Below are positions 17,491-26,694 of a DNA stretch of 64,000 bases, in pieces. A model generated the notes under the pieces. It ran no database searches. It saw nothing but the letters and a program-made list of their open reading frames with translations, and was not told where the DNA came from. A program made the translations under genes and the position numbers. This stretch comes from Shimia sp040225985 (GTDB lineage: Bacteria; Pseudomonadota; Alphaproteobacteria; Rhodobacterales; Rhodobacteraceae): positions 62,001 through 126,000 of the forward strand of contig NZ_JBBPEU010000006.1 of NCBI RefSeq assembly GCF_040225985.1, written 5' to 3'. How positions within the stretch are numbered: the stretch's first letter is position 1; every line of letters begins with the position of its first letter.

Positions 17491-17584
17491 GTGTCGATGA
17501 TGTGAATTTTACCGCCCCGACGCTTGCGCATCGCGCCGCGACTTGGCACCCTTTCCTTGAAACAAACGCCAGCAGGAGAGTTGA

Positions 17585-18631
17585 TTGGCCACAGGTGTTC
17601 TGACCCCACCGCCCTCGCCCGAAAATGTCGCCGAGATCCTTGTCGAGTTTCCGGATAACAGATTGCTGATCGACCTGTGCGGCGAATATGACCGCAACCT
17701 GGCCGACATCGAACAGAAACTTTCGGTGCAGATCCTGAGACGCGGCAACCAGCTGGCGATCTTCGGGGAAGAAAGCGCCCAGAAAGAAGCGGTCGAAGTA
17801 CTCAAATCCCTCTACGAGCGGCTCGAGACCGGAAAATCCGTAGAACATGGCGATATCGACCGCGAGTTGCGGATGGGGGCCTCGGAAAAGGGCACCGGCA
17901 CGCGCAGCGGTGACCAACTCGAGATGTTCAAGGGCGGCCCGGTTGAAATCAAGACCCGCAAAAAGCTGATCGAACCGCGCACCGATGCGCAAAAGGCCTA
18001 TGTGCTGTCGCTGTTCAACCACGAACTGGCCTTCGGGATCGGCCCTGCGGGCACGGGCAAGACCTATCTTGCCGTGGCCGTCGGCGTGTCGATGTTCATC
18101 CAGGGGCATGTCGACCGCATCATCCTGTCGCGTCCCGCGGTCGAGGCGGGCGAGAAACTGGGCTATCTGCCCGGCGACATGAAGGACAAGGTCGACCCCT
18201 ACATGCAGCCGCTGTACGATGCGCTGAACGATTTCCTGCCGGGCAAGCAACTGGCCAAGCTGATCGAGGAAAAACGCATCGAGATCGCGCCGCTGGCCTT
18301 CATGCGCGGGCGGACACTGGCCAATGCTTTCGTGGTGCTGGACGAAGCCCAGAACGCGACCACCATGCAGATGAAGATGTTCCTCACGCGCCTTGGCGAA
18401 GGCAGTCGCATGGTCATCACGGGTGACCGCAGCCAGGTCGACCTGCCGCGCGGCGTGCCCTCGGGGCTGGCCGATGCCGAGCGCCTGCTCAAGGGCATCG
18501 ATAATGTCAGCTTCAACTACTTCACCGCTGACGACGTGGTGCGCCATCCCCTTGTCGCCGCCATCATCAAGGCCTATGACGCCGACGCACAGCGTATGCT
18601 GGCCGAGCGGGAGCGGAAGAAAGCCACCTGA
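17585..18631 (+). CDS. PhoH-like ATPase (YbeZ)
   Basis: A 348-residue protein with an N-terminal KH-like region and a PhoH P-loop ATPase domain: Walker A GIGPAGTGKT near residue 155 and Walker B VVLDEAQNAT. YbeZ works with YbeY in rRNA and ribosome quality control. TTG at 17585 has AGGAG six bases upstream; no better ATG is near. The preceding terminator gives it an independent promoter in the 90-base gap. Confidence 0.93.
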   Translation: MATGVLTPPPSPENVAEILVEFPDNRLLIDLCGEYDRNLADIEQKLSVQILRRGNQLAIFGEESAQKEAVEVLKSLYERLETGKSVEHGDIDRELRMGASEKGTGTRSGDQLEMFKGGPVEIKTRKKLIEPRTDAQKAYVLSLFNHELAFGIGPAGTGKTYLAVAVGVSMFIQGHVDRIILSRPAVEAGEKLGYLPGDMKDKVDPYMQPLYDALNDFLPGKQLAKLIEEKRIEIAPLAFMRGRTLANAFVVLDEAQNATTMQMKMFLTRLGEGSRMVITGDRSQVDLPRGVPSGLADAERLLKGIDNVSFNYFTADDVVRHPLVAAIIKAYDADAQRMLAERERKKAT

Positions 18632-18633
18632 GC

Positions 18634-18686
18634 GGCTTTTTCTTGGGCAAAATACCTACGGGGGTGTGGGGGCAGTCAGCCCCCAC
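18634..18686 (-). repeat. Dispersed intergenic element, copy 4 (inverted), with hairpin
   Basis: Between phoH and ybeY. Read on the minus strand it is a GTGGGGGC-TGACT-GCCCCCAC hairpin, then CCCCCGTAGG-TATTTTGCCC, then AAGAAAAAGC. It is the only copy oriented against the flanking genes, and here it sits inside an operon. Confidence 0.6.
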
Positions 18687-18698
18687 GATGAGGGCACC

Positions 18699-19202
18699 AT
18701 GCTGACGGACACGATACTCGAGGATGCGCGCTGGCAAGAGGTCGATCTCGACACGCTGGCCGAGCGCGCTGCGGTGGCGGCTCTGGCGCATCTGGGCCTT
18801 GACCCGCAGGATTTCGAGATTGCCGTGCTGGCCTGTGACGATACACGCATTGCCGATCTGAACCGCGATTTTCGCGACAAGCCCGCGCCGACAAATGTGC
18901 TGAGCTGGCCTTCGGACGAACGCGGCGCGGCACTGGACGGGGCGGTGCCCGACCCGCCGGTGCCCGGTTTTGCAGGTATGCCCGAGGAACTGGGCGACAT
19001 TGCCATCGCCTTCGAGACCTGCGCGCGCGAGGCATCCGCGGCGGGCAAACCGCTGGCCGATCACGTGACGCATCTGATGGTGCACGGGGTGCTGCATCTT
19101 CTGGGCTATGACCATGTCCGTGACAAGGATGCCACGCTGATGGAAGGTCTTGAGACCGCGATACTTGGCAAAATGGGTCTGCCTGACCCATATAATGGGT
19201 AA
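18699..19202 (+). CDS. ybeY: Endoribonuclease YbeY
   Basis: A 167-residue metal-dependent RNase for 16S rRNA 3'-end maturation and 70S quality control. The zinc-binding motif HGVLHLLGYDH (HxxxHxxGxDH) is intact. The start at MLTDTILED removes a long out-of-place extension that would overlap phoH. It follows phoH after the inverted intergenic element and precedes the CorC-like gene. Confidence 0.93.
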   Translation: MLTDTILEDARWQEVDLDTLAERAAVAALAHLGLDPQDFEIAVLACDDTRIADLNRDFRDKPAPTNVLSWPSDERGAALDGAVPDPPVPGFAGMPEELGDIAIAFETCAREASAAGKPLADHVTHLMVHGVLHLLGYDHVRDKDATLMEGLETAILGKMGLPDPYNG

Positions 19203-19235
19203 GACGGGGACATTCCCCCAATTTGGAAAGGTAAA

Positions 19236-20126
19236 ATGGGCGACAGTACCGACGGGTCTTCTAACGCAGCGCCAAGCGCGCAGCCTCTGGGCCCCCCTAA
19301 ATCGCAAAGCGGCTTTTTCGGCCGTATCGTAAAGGCCATCTCTCCGGGCGACGACGCCACAGATGAGGCCCCCTCGCATGTTTCGACCCCGCGGCCCCAG
19401 ACGCATGGCATGATCAACCTGCGCCGGATGCGGGTTGAGGATGTGGCCATTCCCAAGGCCGACATCGTGGCCGTGGCCGAAACCATCACCAAGGACGAAC
19501 TGGTCGACCTGTTTCGCGAAAGCGGCCTGACGCGCCTCCCGGTCTACGAGGGCACGCTGGATACCCCGATCGGGTTCGTGCACCTGAAAGACCTCGCGCT
19601 GAAGCACGGGTTTAACGGCAGCGGGGGCGATCTGGATCTCAAGGACATGCTGCGCCCGTTGCTGTTCGTGCCGCCCTCGATGCCGATTGGTGTGTTGCTG
19701 ACCAAGATGCAGACCGAACGGCGCCACATGGCGCTGGTGATCGACGAATATGGCGGTGTGGACGGTCTGGTGACGATCGAGGATCTGATCGAACAGGTGA
19801 TCGGCGAGATCGAGGATGAACATGATGTCGGCGAAGACGCCTTCTGGATCGGCGAGACCGAAGGGGTCTATCTGGCGCAGGCCAAGACTCCGCTCGAGGA
19901 TTTCGAGGCCGAGATCGGCCGCGACCTGACCGACCACAACGATGTGGATGCCGAAGATGTCGACACGCTGGGCGGGCTGGTCTTTACCCTGTCCGGACAT
20001 GTGCCCGCGCGGGGCGAAGTCGTGGCCCATCCCGACGGCACCGAGTTCGAGGTGGTCGATGCCGACCCCCGCCGGATCAAGCGGCTGCGGGTGCGGCTGG
20101 CCGAGGCGCAGACACAGGATGACTGA
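19236..20126 (+). CDS. CBS-pair CorC/HlyC-family protein (YbeX)
   Basis: A 296-residue cytoplasmic protein: an N-terminal linker, two CBS domains (about 65-190, including LPVYEGTLDTPIGFVHLKDL and HMALVIDEYGGVDGLVTIEDLIEQVIGEI) and a C-terminal CorC_HlyC domain. It lacks membrane segments. E. coli YbeX/CorC is linked to magnesium efflux and ribosome homeostasis. GGAAAGG precedes the ATG. It overlaps lnt by eight bases. Confidence 0.9.
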   Translation: MGDSTDGSSNAAPSAQPLGPPKSQSGFFGRIVKAISPGDDATDEAPSHVSTPRPQTHGMINLRRMRVEDVAIPKADIVAVAETITKDELVDLFRESGLTRLPVYEGTLDTPIGFVHLKDLALKHGFNGSGGDLDLKDMLRPLLFVPPSMPIGVLLTKMQTERRHMALVIDEYGGVDGLVTIEDLIEQVIGEIEDEHDVGEDAFWIGETEGVYLAQAKTPLEDFEAEIGRDLTDHNDVDAEDVDTLGGLVFTLSGHVPARGEVVAHPDGTEFEVVDADPRRIKRLRVRLAEAQTQDD

Positions 20127-21630
20127 CAGCGCGCCCGCGCGCTGGTGGCGCGCCCGCAGGTGCGGGCAACAGCTGGCCCTGATGGCGGTCTTCGGCGCGC
20201 TGGCGGCGCTGGGGCAGGCACCGTTTGACCTGGCGCTGCTGATCTTTGTGGGGCTGGCGCTGGGCTTTTGGGCCTTTTCTGACAGTGACACCGCACGGCG
20301 CGCTGCGTGGCGCGGGGTGGCGCTGGGTACCGGCTATTTCGCCATCGCCCTGAACTGGATTGTCGAGCCCTTCCTTGTCGATGTGGCCCGCCACGGCTGG
20401 ATGGCGCCCTTTGCGCTGGTCCTGTTGTCGGTCGGGCTGGCGTTGTTCTGGGGGGCGGCTTTCTGGGCGGCGTTCCGGATGCGGGCCGGCCTTGCGGGGC
20501 TGGCCGTCGCCCTTGCCGGGGCGGAAATGCTGCGCGCCTATGTGTTCACCGGCTTTCCATGGGCCATGCCGTCTTATGTGCTGGTCGAGGGATGGGCGGG
20601 GCAGCTTGCCGCTTGGGTCGGTCCGCACGGGTTGAATCTGTTCCTGTTCCTTTCAGTGGCGGGGGCGGTTGCGGCGTTGCGTAAACCGGTACTGGCAGGG
20701 CTGCCGGTGCTGTTTCTGGGCGCGGCGCTCTGGCCGATACCCGCGCCGGTGCAGACCGATGAAGGCCCCGTGGTGCGGCTGGTGCAGCCGAACGCCCCGC
20801 AGGCGCAGAAATGGGATCCGGCCTACATGCCAGTATTTTTCCAGCGCGCGATTGCGGCCACCGCCGCTGGGCCCGAACGCCCCGATCTGATCGTCTGGCC
20901 AGAGACCGCGGTGCCGGTCGCCCTGAACTATGCCGAACAGACGCTGGCCGCCATGGCCGAGGCTGCGGCAGGCGTGCCGGTGGTGTTCGGCATCAACCGG
21001 TTCGAGGGCGCGCGTCTTTATAACTCTGCCGCCGTGATGGATGCCGCTGGCACGGTCTCGGACGTCTATGACAAGCACCATCTCGTGCCATTTGGCGAAT
21101 ACGTGCCCTTTGGCGATCTGCTGGATACGGTGGGCATTCATGGCATGGCCGCGCGCGAGGGGCAGGGGTTCAGCGCGGGGCCGGGGCCTGCGCTGCTGGA
21201 CCTTGGGGACCTGGGCGCGGCGCTGCCGCTGATCTGTTACGAGGTGGTCTTCCCGCAGGATGTGCGTGCCGCGCCTGCACGGCCCGCCTTTCTGCTGCAG
21301 CTGACCAATGATGCGTGGTTCGGCAATTTTTCGGGGCCGTACCAGCACCTGCAACAGGCGCGGATGCGGGCCATCGAGACCGGCCTGCCGCTGGTGCGCG
21401 CCGCCAATACCGGGGTGTCGGCGGTGATTGACGCGCGCGGGCGGATCACGGCGCAACTGGCGCTTGATACGGCGGGACATCTGGACGCGGTCCTGCCCGC
21501 GCCGCGCCCGCCGACGCCTTATGCGCGCCTTGGGGATCTGCCGCTGGCGTTGGTGCTGGCGCTGTTCTGCGCGCTGGCGGGCTTTCGCGCGAGCAAGAAT
21601 AACGTTGACCATTCCCGCAGGGGCGCGTAA
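20119..21630 (+). CDS. lnt: Apolipoprotein N-acyltransferase
   Basis: A 503-residue inner-membrane enzyme adding the third acyl chain to lipoproteins. The N-terminal half has several membrane helices; the nitrilase-like periplasmic domain carries the Glu (VWPETAVP), Lys (YDKHHLVPFGEYVP) and Cys (LICYEVVF) triad. The start overlaps the stop of the CorC-like gene (ATGACTGA). A GC hairpin (21619-21636) spans its stop codon just ahead of the metK leader. Confidence 0.94.
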   Translation: MTDSAPARWWRARRCGQQLALMAVFGALAALGQAPFDLALLIFVGLALGFWAFSDSDTARRAAWRGVALGTGYFAIALNWIVEPFLVDVARHGWMAPFALVLLSVGLALFWGAAFWAAFRMRAGLAGLAVALAGAEMLRAYVFTGFPWAMPSYVLVEGWAGQLAAWVGPHGLNLFLFLSVAGAVAALRKPVLAGLPVLFLGAALWPIPAPVQTDEGPVVRLVQPNAPQAQKWDPAYMPVFFQRAIAATAAGPERPDLIVWPETAVPVALNYAEQTLAAMAEAAAGVPVVFGINRFEGARLYNSAAVMDAAGTVSDVYDKHHLVPFGEYVPFGDLLDTVGIHGMAAREGQGFSAGPGPALLDLGDLGAALPLICYEVVFPQDVRAAPARPAFLLQLTNDAWFGNFSGPYQHLQQARMRAIETGLPLVRAANTGVSAVIDARGRITAQLALDTAGHLDAVLPAPRPPTPYARLGDLPLALVLALFCALAGFRASKNNVDHSRRGA

Positions 21631-21645
21631 GCCCCTCGGACCCGT

Positions 21646-21691
21646 CGTCACAACGGCTTCCTGGCGTGACGATCGAGACCTAATGGAGCAT
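21646..21691 (+). promoter_or_regulatory. SAM/SAH-type riboswitch in the metK leader
   Basis: CGTCAC (21646) pairs with GTGACG (21666-21671) around the loop AACGGCTTCCTGGC. Four short elements match what I recall of the SAM/SAH class: the stem, AACGGCTTCC, TGGCGTGAC and the downstream ATGGAGCA. The loop GCTTCC is nearly complementary to the GGAGC that holds the metK Shine-Dalgarno site, so ligand binding would hide the ribosome site. The class is described from Rhodobacterales metK leaders, which agrees with position and lineage. Confidence 0.85.
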
Positions 21692-21694
21692 TTC

Positions 21695-22876
21695 ATGAGC
21701 AGACAGAACTACACTTTCACCTCCGAGTCGGTTTCCGAAGGCCACCCGGATAAGGTTTGCGACCGCATTTCCGATGCGGTGCTCGACGCCTTACTGGCCG
21801 AGGAACCCGAAGCGCGGGTCGCCTGCGAGACCTTTGCCACGACCAACCGTGTCGTGATCGGCGGAGAGGTCGGATTGTCCGACGCGGCCAAGCTGTCCGA
21901 ATACATGGGCCGCATCGACGAGATCGCGCGCGCCTGTATCAAGGACATCGGCTATGAACAGGACAAGTTCCACCACGAAACCGTGGAAGTGACCAACCTG
22001 CTGCATGAACAGTCGGCCCACATCGCACAGGGCGTCGACGCCGCTGCCGACAAGGACGAAGGCGCGGGCGACCAGGGCATCATGTTCGGCTATGCCACGA
22101 CCGAAACCGAGGCGCTGATGCCGGCTCCGATCCAGTACAGCCACGCGATCCTGCGCCGTCTGGCCGAGGTGCGCAAATCCGGCGCCGAGCCTGCGCTGGG
22201 CCCTGATGCGAAATCGCAGCTTTCGGTGGTCTATCGCGACGGCAAGCCAGTGGGCGTCAGTTCGATCGTGCTCTCGACCCAGCATCTGGACGAAACCCTG
22301 ACCAGCGCCGACATCCGCGCCATTGTCGAGCCTTATATCCGCGAGACTCTTCCCGAGGGCTGGATCAGCGCAGACACTGCATGGCACGTGAACCCGACCG
22401 GCAAGTTCGTGATCGGCGGGCCGGATGGCGACGCGGGCCTGACCGGGCGCAAGATCATCGTCGACACCTATGGCGGCGCAGCCCCGCATGGCGGCGGTGC
22501 GTTTTCAGGCAAGGACCCGACCAAGGTGGACCGTTCGGCGGCCTATGCGGCGCGCTATCTGGCCAAGAATGTCGTGGCGGCGGGTATGGCCGAAAAATGC
22601 ACGATCCAGCTGTCTTATGCGATTGGCGTGAGCGAGCCCCTGTCGATCTATGCCGATACGTTCGGCACCGGCGAGGTGCACCCCGCCGAAATCGAGAAGG
22701 CGATCCGCAAGGTCATGAGCCTGACCCCGCGTGGTATTCGCGAAAAGCTGGAACTGAACAAGCCTATCTATCAGCGCACCGCAGCCTATGGCCATTTCGG
22801 CCGCACCCCCGATGCCGATGGCGGCTTCAGTTGGGAACGCACCGACCTGGTCGAGGACCTGAAACGCGCGATCTGA
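21695..22876 (+). CDS. metK: S-adenosylmethionine synthetase
   Basis: A 393-residue enzyme making SAM from ATP and methionine. Signatures are FTSESVSEGHPDKVCD, GAGDQGIMFGYA and GGGAFSGKDPTKVDRS. The ATG at 21695 lies six bases after GGAG, the site controlled by the upstream riboswitch; ATG at 21683 falls within the riboswitch and is rejected. A strong terminator follows. Confidence 0.96.
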   Translation: MSRQNYTFTSESVSEGHPDKVCDRISDAVLDALLAEEPEARVACETFATTNRVVIGGEVGLSDAAKLSEYMGRIDEIARACIKDIGYEQDKFHHETVEVTNLLHEQSAHIAQGVDAAADKDEGAGDQGIMFGYATTETEALMPAPIQYSHAILRRLAEVRKSGAEPALGPDAKSQLSVVYRDGKPVGVSSIVLSTQHLDETLTSADIRAIVEPYIRETLPEGWISADTAWHVNPTGKFVIGGPDGDAGLTGRKIIVDTYGGAAPHGGGAFSGKDPTKVDRSAAYAARYLAKNVVAAGMAEKCTIQLSYAIGVSEPLSIYADTFGTGEVHPAEIEKAIRKVMSLTPRGIREKLELNKPIYQRTAAYGHFGRTPDADGGFSWERTDLVEDLKRAI

Positions 22877-22897
22877 AGCGTTTGAAAAATTCTTGGA

Positions 22898-22938
22898 AAG
22901 GCCAAAGGCTTCCGCAGCGGAAGGCTTTGGCCTTTTTT
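22898..22938 (+). terminator. Strong terminator after metK
   Basis: AAGGCCAAAGGCTTCCG pairs perfectly with CGGAAGGCTTTGGCCTT around a three-base loop, followed by TTTTTT. A 17-bp stem is unusually long for a bacterial terminator. Confidence 0.92.
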
Positions 22939-23001
22939 CGTTTCTGTGGCTTCGTTTCTGTGGCAGGGTCCCGAGCAGGGAAGAGATAAAGGAAATCTTA
23001 T

Positions 23002-23862
23002 ATGTTGCTGGATGTTGCCCTGCCGCTGTCGCTGGCCTTCATCATGTTTTCGCTGGGCTATGGCCTGACCTTCGCGGATTTCGGGCGGGTGCTGAGCATG
23101 CCGCGCGCGGTGTTGACGGGGATGGCCTTGCAAGTTCTGGCGGTGCCGCTGGTGGCTTATCTCGCGCTGATGGTGGTCGAATTGCCACCAGCGATGGCCT
23201 TTGGGGTGATGATCCTGGCCTTTTGTCCCGGAGGGGTGACGTCGAACATTCTGACCAAGCTCGGGGGCGGCACCGTGGCGTTGTCGATCACGCTGACCGC
23301 CGTGGTCAGCCTGTTGTCGGTTATCACCCTACCGGTGTTTGCGGGCTGGGCGGCAGAGGCGTTTCTGGGCGATCTTGCGGTGGATATCGACGTGACCTCG
23401 ATCGGGATTTCAATGTTCGCCCTCACCGCCGCGCCCGCGTTGATCGGGCTCTTGGTGCGGTTCGTGGCGACGGATTTTGCCGAGCGGACCGAGGGCCGGG
23501 TCTCGGCCATCGCAATGGTGCTGTTTGTGGTGATCGTTGTCGCGGCGCTGGCAACCAACTGGGATATGTTCATTTCGAATGTGGGGCAGCTGGGGCCGAT
23601 GCTGGTCGGGATCAATATCGTGCTCTTGATCGCGGGCGTGCTGATCGCACGTGCCGTGGGGCTGGGCGGGCCGGACGGGATTTGTATCTCGATCGAGATG
23701 GGGGTTCAGAACGCCGCGCTGGGCATCACCGTGGCCGGTCTGATCGCGGGGCAGGGCGGCATTCCGGAATTCGCGGTGCCCGCGGCGGTCTATGGCATCA
23801 CCATGTATCTGGTGACGCTGCCGGGACTGTTTGTGCTCAAGGCGGTTTTCGGCAAAACTTGA
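23002..23862 (+). CDS. Bile acid:sodium symporter family (BASS) transporter
   Basis: A 286-residue membrane protein with about nine or ten hydrophobic helices. Family marks are MLILAFCPGGVTSNILTKLGGG near the first crossover and the second-half GVQNAALGITVAGLI. BASS proteins carry organic acids with sodium; the substrate here is not known. It sits between metK and trmB, and AAAGGAA precedes its ATG. The preceding terminator means it has its own promoter or depends on readthrough. Confidence 0.85.
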   Translation: MLLDVALPLSLAFIMFSLGYGLTFADFGRVLSMPRAVLTGMALQVLAVPLVAYLALMVVELPPAMAFGVMILAFCPGGVTSNILTKLGGGTVALSITLTAVVSLLSVITLPVFAGWAAEAFLGDLAVDIDVTSIGISMFALTAAPALIGLLVRFVATDFAERTEGRVSAIAMVLFVVIVVAALATNWDMFISNVGQLGPMLVGINIVLLIAGVLIARAVGLGGPDGICISIEMGVQNAALGITVAGLIAGQGGIPEFAVPAAVYGITMYLVTLPGLFVLKAVFGKT

Positions 23863-23913
23863 CCCCGCGCGCAGGACAGGGCACATGGCCCAGAAATCAG
23901 ATCTGGCGGAACG

Positions 23914-24627
23914 ATGAGCGACTCTCAACACCCTTCGGGCGCCCCGTGGCGCAATTTTTACGGACGTTTCAAGGGCAAGGGCCTGCGTAAGTCGCAGGAG
24001 GCCTGGCTGGACGAGGATCTGGCCAAGCTGTCGCCGGGCAAGGTCGGCTGGGAGGAAAACCCCGACCGCGAAAAGATCGACCTTGCGGCGCTGTTCGGCG
24101 GGCGCGATGTCTGGCTCGAGGTTGGCTTTGGCGGCGGCGAGCACATGGTGCATCAGGCTGTGCAGAACCCCGACGTGGGCATCATCGGCTGCGAGCCTTA
24201 TATCAACGGCGTCGCAATGCTGTTGGGCAAGATCCGGCAGGCCGGGGCAGACAATATTCGCGTGCATCCTGGCGATGCGCGCGACATGTTCGATGTATTG
24301 CCGGAGGCCAGCATCGCACGCGCCTTTCTGCTGTATCCCGACCCGTGGCCCAAGAAGCGCCACCACCGCCGCCGCTTTGTCACGCCCGAGCATCTGGAAC
24401 CGCTGGCGCGGGTGCTGAAACCCGGTGCGATCTTCCGCGTGGCCACCGATATTCCCGATTACGTGCGACAGACGCTGGAACAGGTGCCGAAGGCGGGGTT
24501 TGAATGGCTGGCCGAACGCCCGGCAGATTGGCGTGAACCGTGGGAGGACTGGATTTCCACCCGTTACGAGCAGAAGGCGTTCCGCGAAGGGCGCACGCCG
24601 CACTATCTGACGTTCCGCAAAACCTGA
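23914..24627 (+). CDS. trmB: tRNA (guanine-N7-)-methyltransferase
   Basis: A 237-residue SAM-dependent enzyme making m7G46 in tRNA. The SAM loop is LEVGFGGGEHMV, the GCEPYINGV segment follows, and the catalytic signature is FLLYPDPWPKKRHHRRRFV. The C-terminus has the STRYEQKAFREGRTPHYL motif of the family. It follows the BASS gene by about 50 bases. Confidence 0.94.
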   Translation: MSDSQHPSGAPWRNFYGRFKGKGLRKSQEAWLDEDLAKLSPGKVGWEENPDREKIDLAALFGGRDVWLEVGFGGGEHMVHQAVQNPDVGIIGCEPYINGVAMLLGKIRQAGADNIRVHPGDARDMFDVLPEASIARAFLLYPDPWPKKRHHRRRFVTPEHLEPLARVLKPGAIFRVATDIPDYVRQTLEQVPKAGFEWLAERPADWREPWEDWISTRYEQKAFREGRTPHYLTFRKT

Positions 24628-24682
24628 GGGGAGGGGCGTTGCCAGTCTTGGCCTCGGATGCGGTCCGGCGCCAATTCACCCC

Positions 24683-24706
24683 AGAGGTATTTTTGAAGAG
24701 ATGAAG
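24683..24706 (+). repeat. Dispersed intergenic element, copy 5
   Basis: CAATTCACCCC and AGAGGTATTTTTGAAGAGATGAAG between trmB and aroA. The CCAATTCACCCC block before the core is shared with copy 2 at 4356. Confidence 0.55.
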
Positions 24707-24778
24707 ACGTTATCGCGCATGGACGGTTCGCCCCGTGCGCGCTAACAACGACCTGGAACAAGACTAAAGGAAACGCGC

Positions 24779-26131
24779 ATGTCCGGACATGGCACCCTGA
24801 TCCCCATGACTTCCCGCGCCTGTGGCCCGCTGACAGGCGAGGCGCATGTCCCCGGGGACAAGTCGATCTCGCACCGGTCGCTGATCCTTGGGGCGATGGC
24901 GGTGGGCGAGACTCGCATTACTGGCCTGCTGGAAGGCGAGGACGTGCTGGACACGGCCAAGGCCATGCGGGCCTTTGGTGCCACGGTAACCGATCATGGC
25001 GGCGGCAGCTGGACCGTGCAAGGCGTGGGGGTCGGCGGGTTTGCCGAACCAGAAAACGTGATTGATTGCGGCAATTCGGGTACCGGCGTGCGGCTGATCA
25101 TGGGGGCGATGGCCACCACGGGGATCACCGCGACCTTTACCGGAGACGCATCGCTGAACAAGCGGCCCATGGCGCGGGTCACCGATCCGATTGCCCTGTT
25201 CGGGGCGCAGGCCGTCGGCCGGTCGGGGGGGCGGTTGCCCATGACCATTGTCGGCGCGGCCGATCCGGTGCCGGTGCGTTACGAGGTGCCGATGCCCTCG
25301 GCGCAGGTGAAATCCGCAGTGCTGCTTGCGGGGCTGAACGCGCCGGGACAGACCGTGGTGATCGAGAAAGAGGCGACCCGCGACCATACCGAACGTATGC
25401 TGGCAGGCTTTGGTGCCGAGATCACGACCGAGATCAAAGACGAGGGCCGCGTCATCACCCTGACCGGGCAGCCCGAGTTGCAGCCACAAACGATTGCCGT
25501 GCCGCGTGACCCCTCGTCGGCGGCCTTCCCGGTCTGTGCGGCGATCATCACGCCGGGGTCGGATGTGCTGGTGCCCAATATCGGTCTGAACCCGACCCGC
25601 GCAGGGCTGTTCACCACGCTGCGCGAGATGGGCGCGGACCTGGCCTATGAGAACGAACGCGAAGAAGGGGGCGAGCCGGTGGCCGATCTTCGCGCGCGGT
25701 TCTCGCCCGACCTGAAGGGCATCGAGGTCGATCCGGCCCGTGCGGCCAGCATGATCGACGAATATCCGGTTCTGTCGGTGGTCGCGGCCTTTGCTCGGGG
25801 CGACACGGTGATGAAAGGCGTCAAGGAATTGCGGGTCAAGGAAAGCGACCGGATCGAGGCCATGGCCACGGGGTTGCGCCTGAACGGAGTTGACGTGGAC
25901 GAGGGCGAGGATTGGTGGATCGTGCACGGGCGCGGCCACGGCAACGTGCCGGGCGGTGCTACCTGCGCGAGCCATCTGGATCACCGCATTGCCATGTCGT
26001 TCATGGTCATGGGCATGGCATCACAACAGCCGGTCAGCGTGGATGACGGCGGGCCGATTGCCACGTCTTTCCCGATTTTCGAGCCGCTGATGGCCGCTCT
26101 GGGGGCCAAGATCGAGAGAAGCAACCTTTGA
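24779..26131 (+). CDS. aroA: 3-phosphoshikimate 1-carboxyvinyltransferase (EPSP synthase)
   Basis: A 450-residue enzyme of the shikimate pathway. Marks include GDKSISHRSLILGAMAVG, the NSGTGVRL motif, EYPVLSVVAAFARG and the DHRIAMSFMVMG C-terminal motif. The LNKRPMARVTDP and GGRLPM segments resemble class II (CP4/alphaproteobacterial) enzymes. It begins the aroA-cmk-rpsA series; its stop overlaps the TTG start of the next gene. Confidence 0.95.
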   Translation: MSGHGTLIPMTSRACGPLTGEAHVPGDKSISHRSLILGAMAVGETRITGLLEGEDVLDTAKAMRAFGATVTDHGGGSWTVQGVGVGGFAEPENVIDCGNSGTGVRLIMGAMATTGITATFTGDASLNKRPMARVTDPIALFGAQAVGRSGGRLPMTIVGAADPVPVRYEVPMPSAQVKSAVLLAGLNAPGQTVVIEKEATRDHTERMLAGFGAEITTEIKDEGRVITLTGQPELQPQTIAVPRDPSSAAFPVCAAIITPGSDVLVPNIGLNPTRAGLFTTLREMGADLAYENEREEGGEPVADLRARFSPDLKGIEVDPARAASMIDEYPVLSVVAAFARGDTVMKGVKELRVKESDRIEAMATGLRLNGVDVDEGEDWWIVHGRGHGNVPGGATCASHLDHRIAMSFMVMGMASQQPVSVDDGGPIATSFPIFEPLMAALGAKIERSNL

Positions 26132-26667
26132 GTCTTTATGCCAAAGCCATGATCGCCCTTGGGACGGTCACCCTGACGGTCTATCTCGGGATGGTCGTCA
26201 TGGGCGCGCGGCATCTTCTTTTGGGGCCGGACAATCTGCCCCCGTTCGACCTGCGGGTTCTGGGATACACGTTTCTGGACGCGCTCAATTATTTGGAATT
26301 GCTGACCGAAGAGCAGGCGGCCTTCTATACCGGGCGCCTGCGCCAGCTGGACACGGTGTTTCCGGTGTTGATGGGGCTGCTCATGGGCATGGGATTGTGG
26401 GCGGTAACCAGTGCCATGCACCCGTGGTCGCGGCTGATCCTGTTGGTGGTGCCGTCAAGCTATGCGGTGATGGACCTGTGTGAAAACGCCCTGATCGCCG
26501 AGATGGTGGCGCAGGGTCCAGAGACACTGGACCGTGATCTCGTCACGCTGGCCAGCACCTATACCATGTCGAAATACGTCACACTTTTTGTTGCTTTTGC
26601 GCTGTTGTTGGCCATGATTGTCCGACACTTCGGCCTGTTTGGCCTTGGGGCGCGGCGCACGCACTAG
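26128..26667 (+). CDS. Uncharacterised four-helix membrane protein, first of a tandem pair
   Basis: A 179-residue protein with four hydrophobic segments (about 5-27, 70-90, 95-115, 145-165). TTG at 26128 overlaps the aroA stop (TTGA), suggesting coupling. It shares PPFDLRxLGY near residue 38, a membrane segment, then DLCEN and a TMSKY...VAFALLLAMI helix with the next gene product, which shows the corresponding VPFDMRPMGY, DYFEN and CKSMGHTVCFVALL. The pair are paralogs of no family I recognise. Confidence 0.75.
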   Translation: MSLYAKAMIALGTVTLTVYLGMVVMGARHLLLGPDNLPPFDLRVLGYTFLDALNYLELLTEEQAAFYTGRLRQLDTVFPVLMGLLMGMGLWAVTSAMHPWSRLILLVVPSSYAVMDLCENALIAEMVAQGPETLDRDLVTLASTYTMSKYVTLFVAFALLLAMIVRHFGLFGLGARRTH

Positions 26668-26694
26668 GCCACAGTCCCTGCATGGGGAGGGCAT

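Noticed and set aside
18567..20291. Long minus-strand open frame (574 codons)
   Set aside because: Antisense to ybeY, corC-like and lnt; His/Arg/Gln-rich translation typical of shadow frames.
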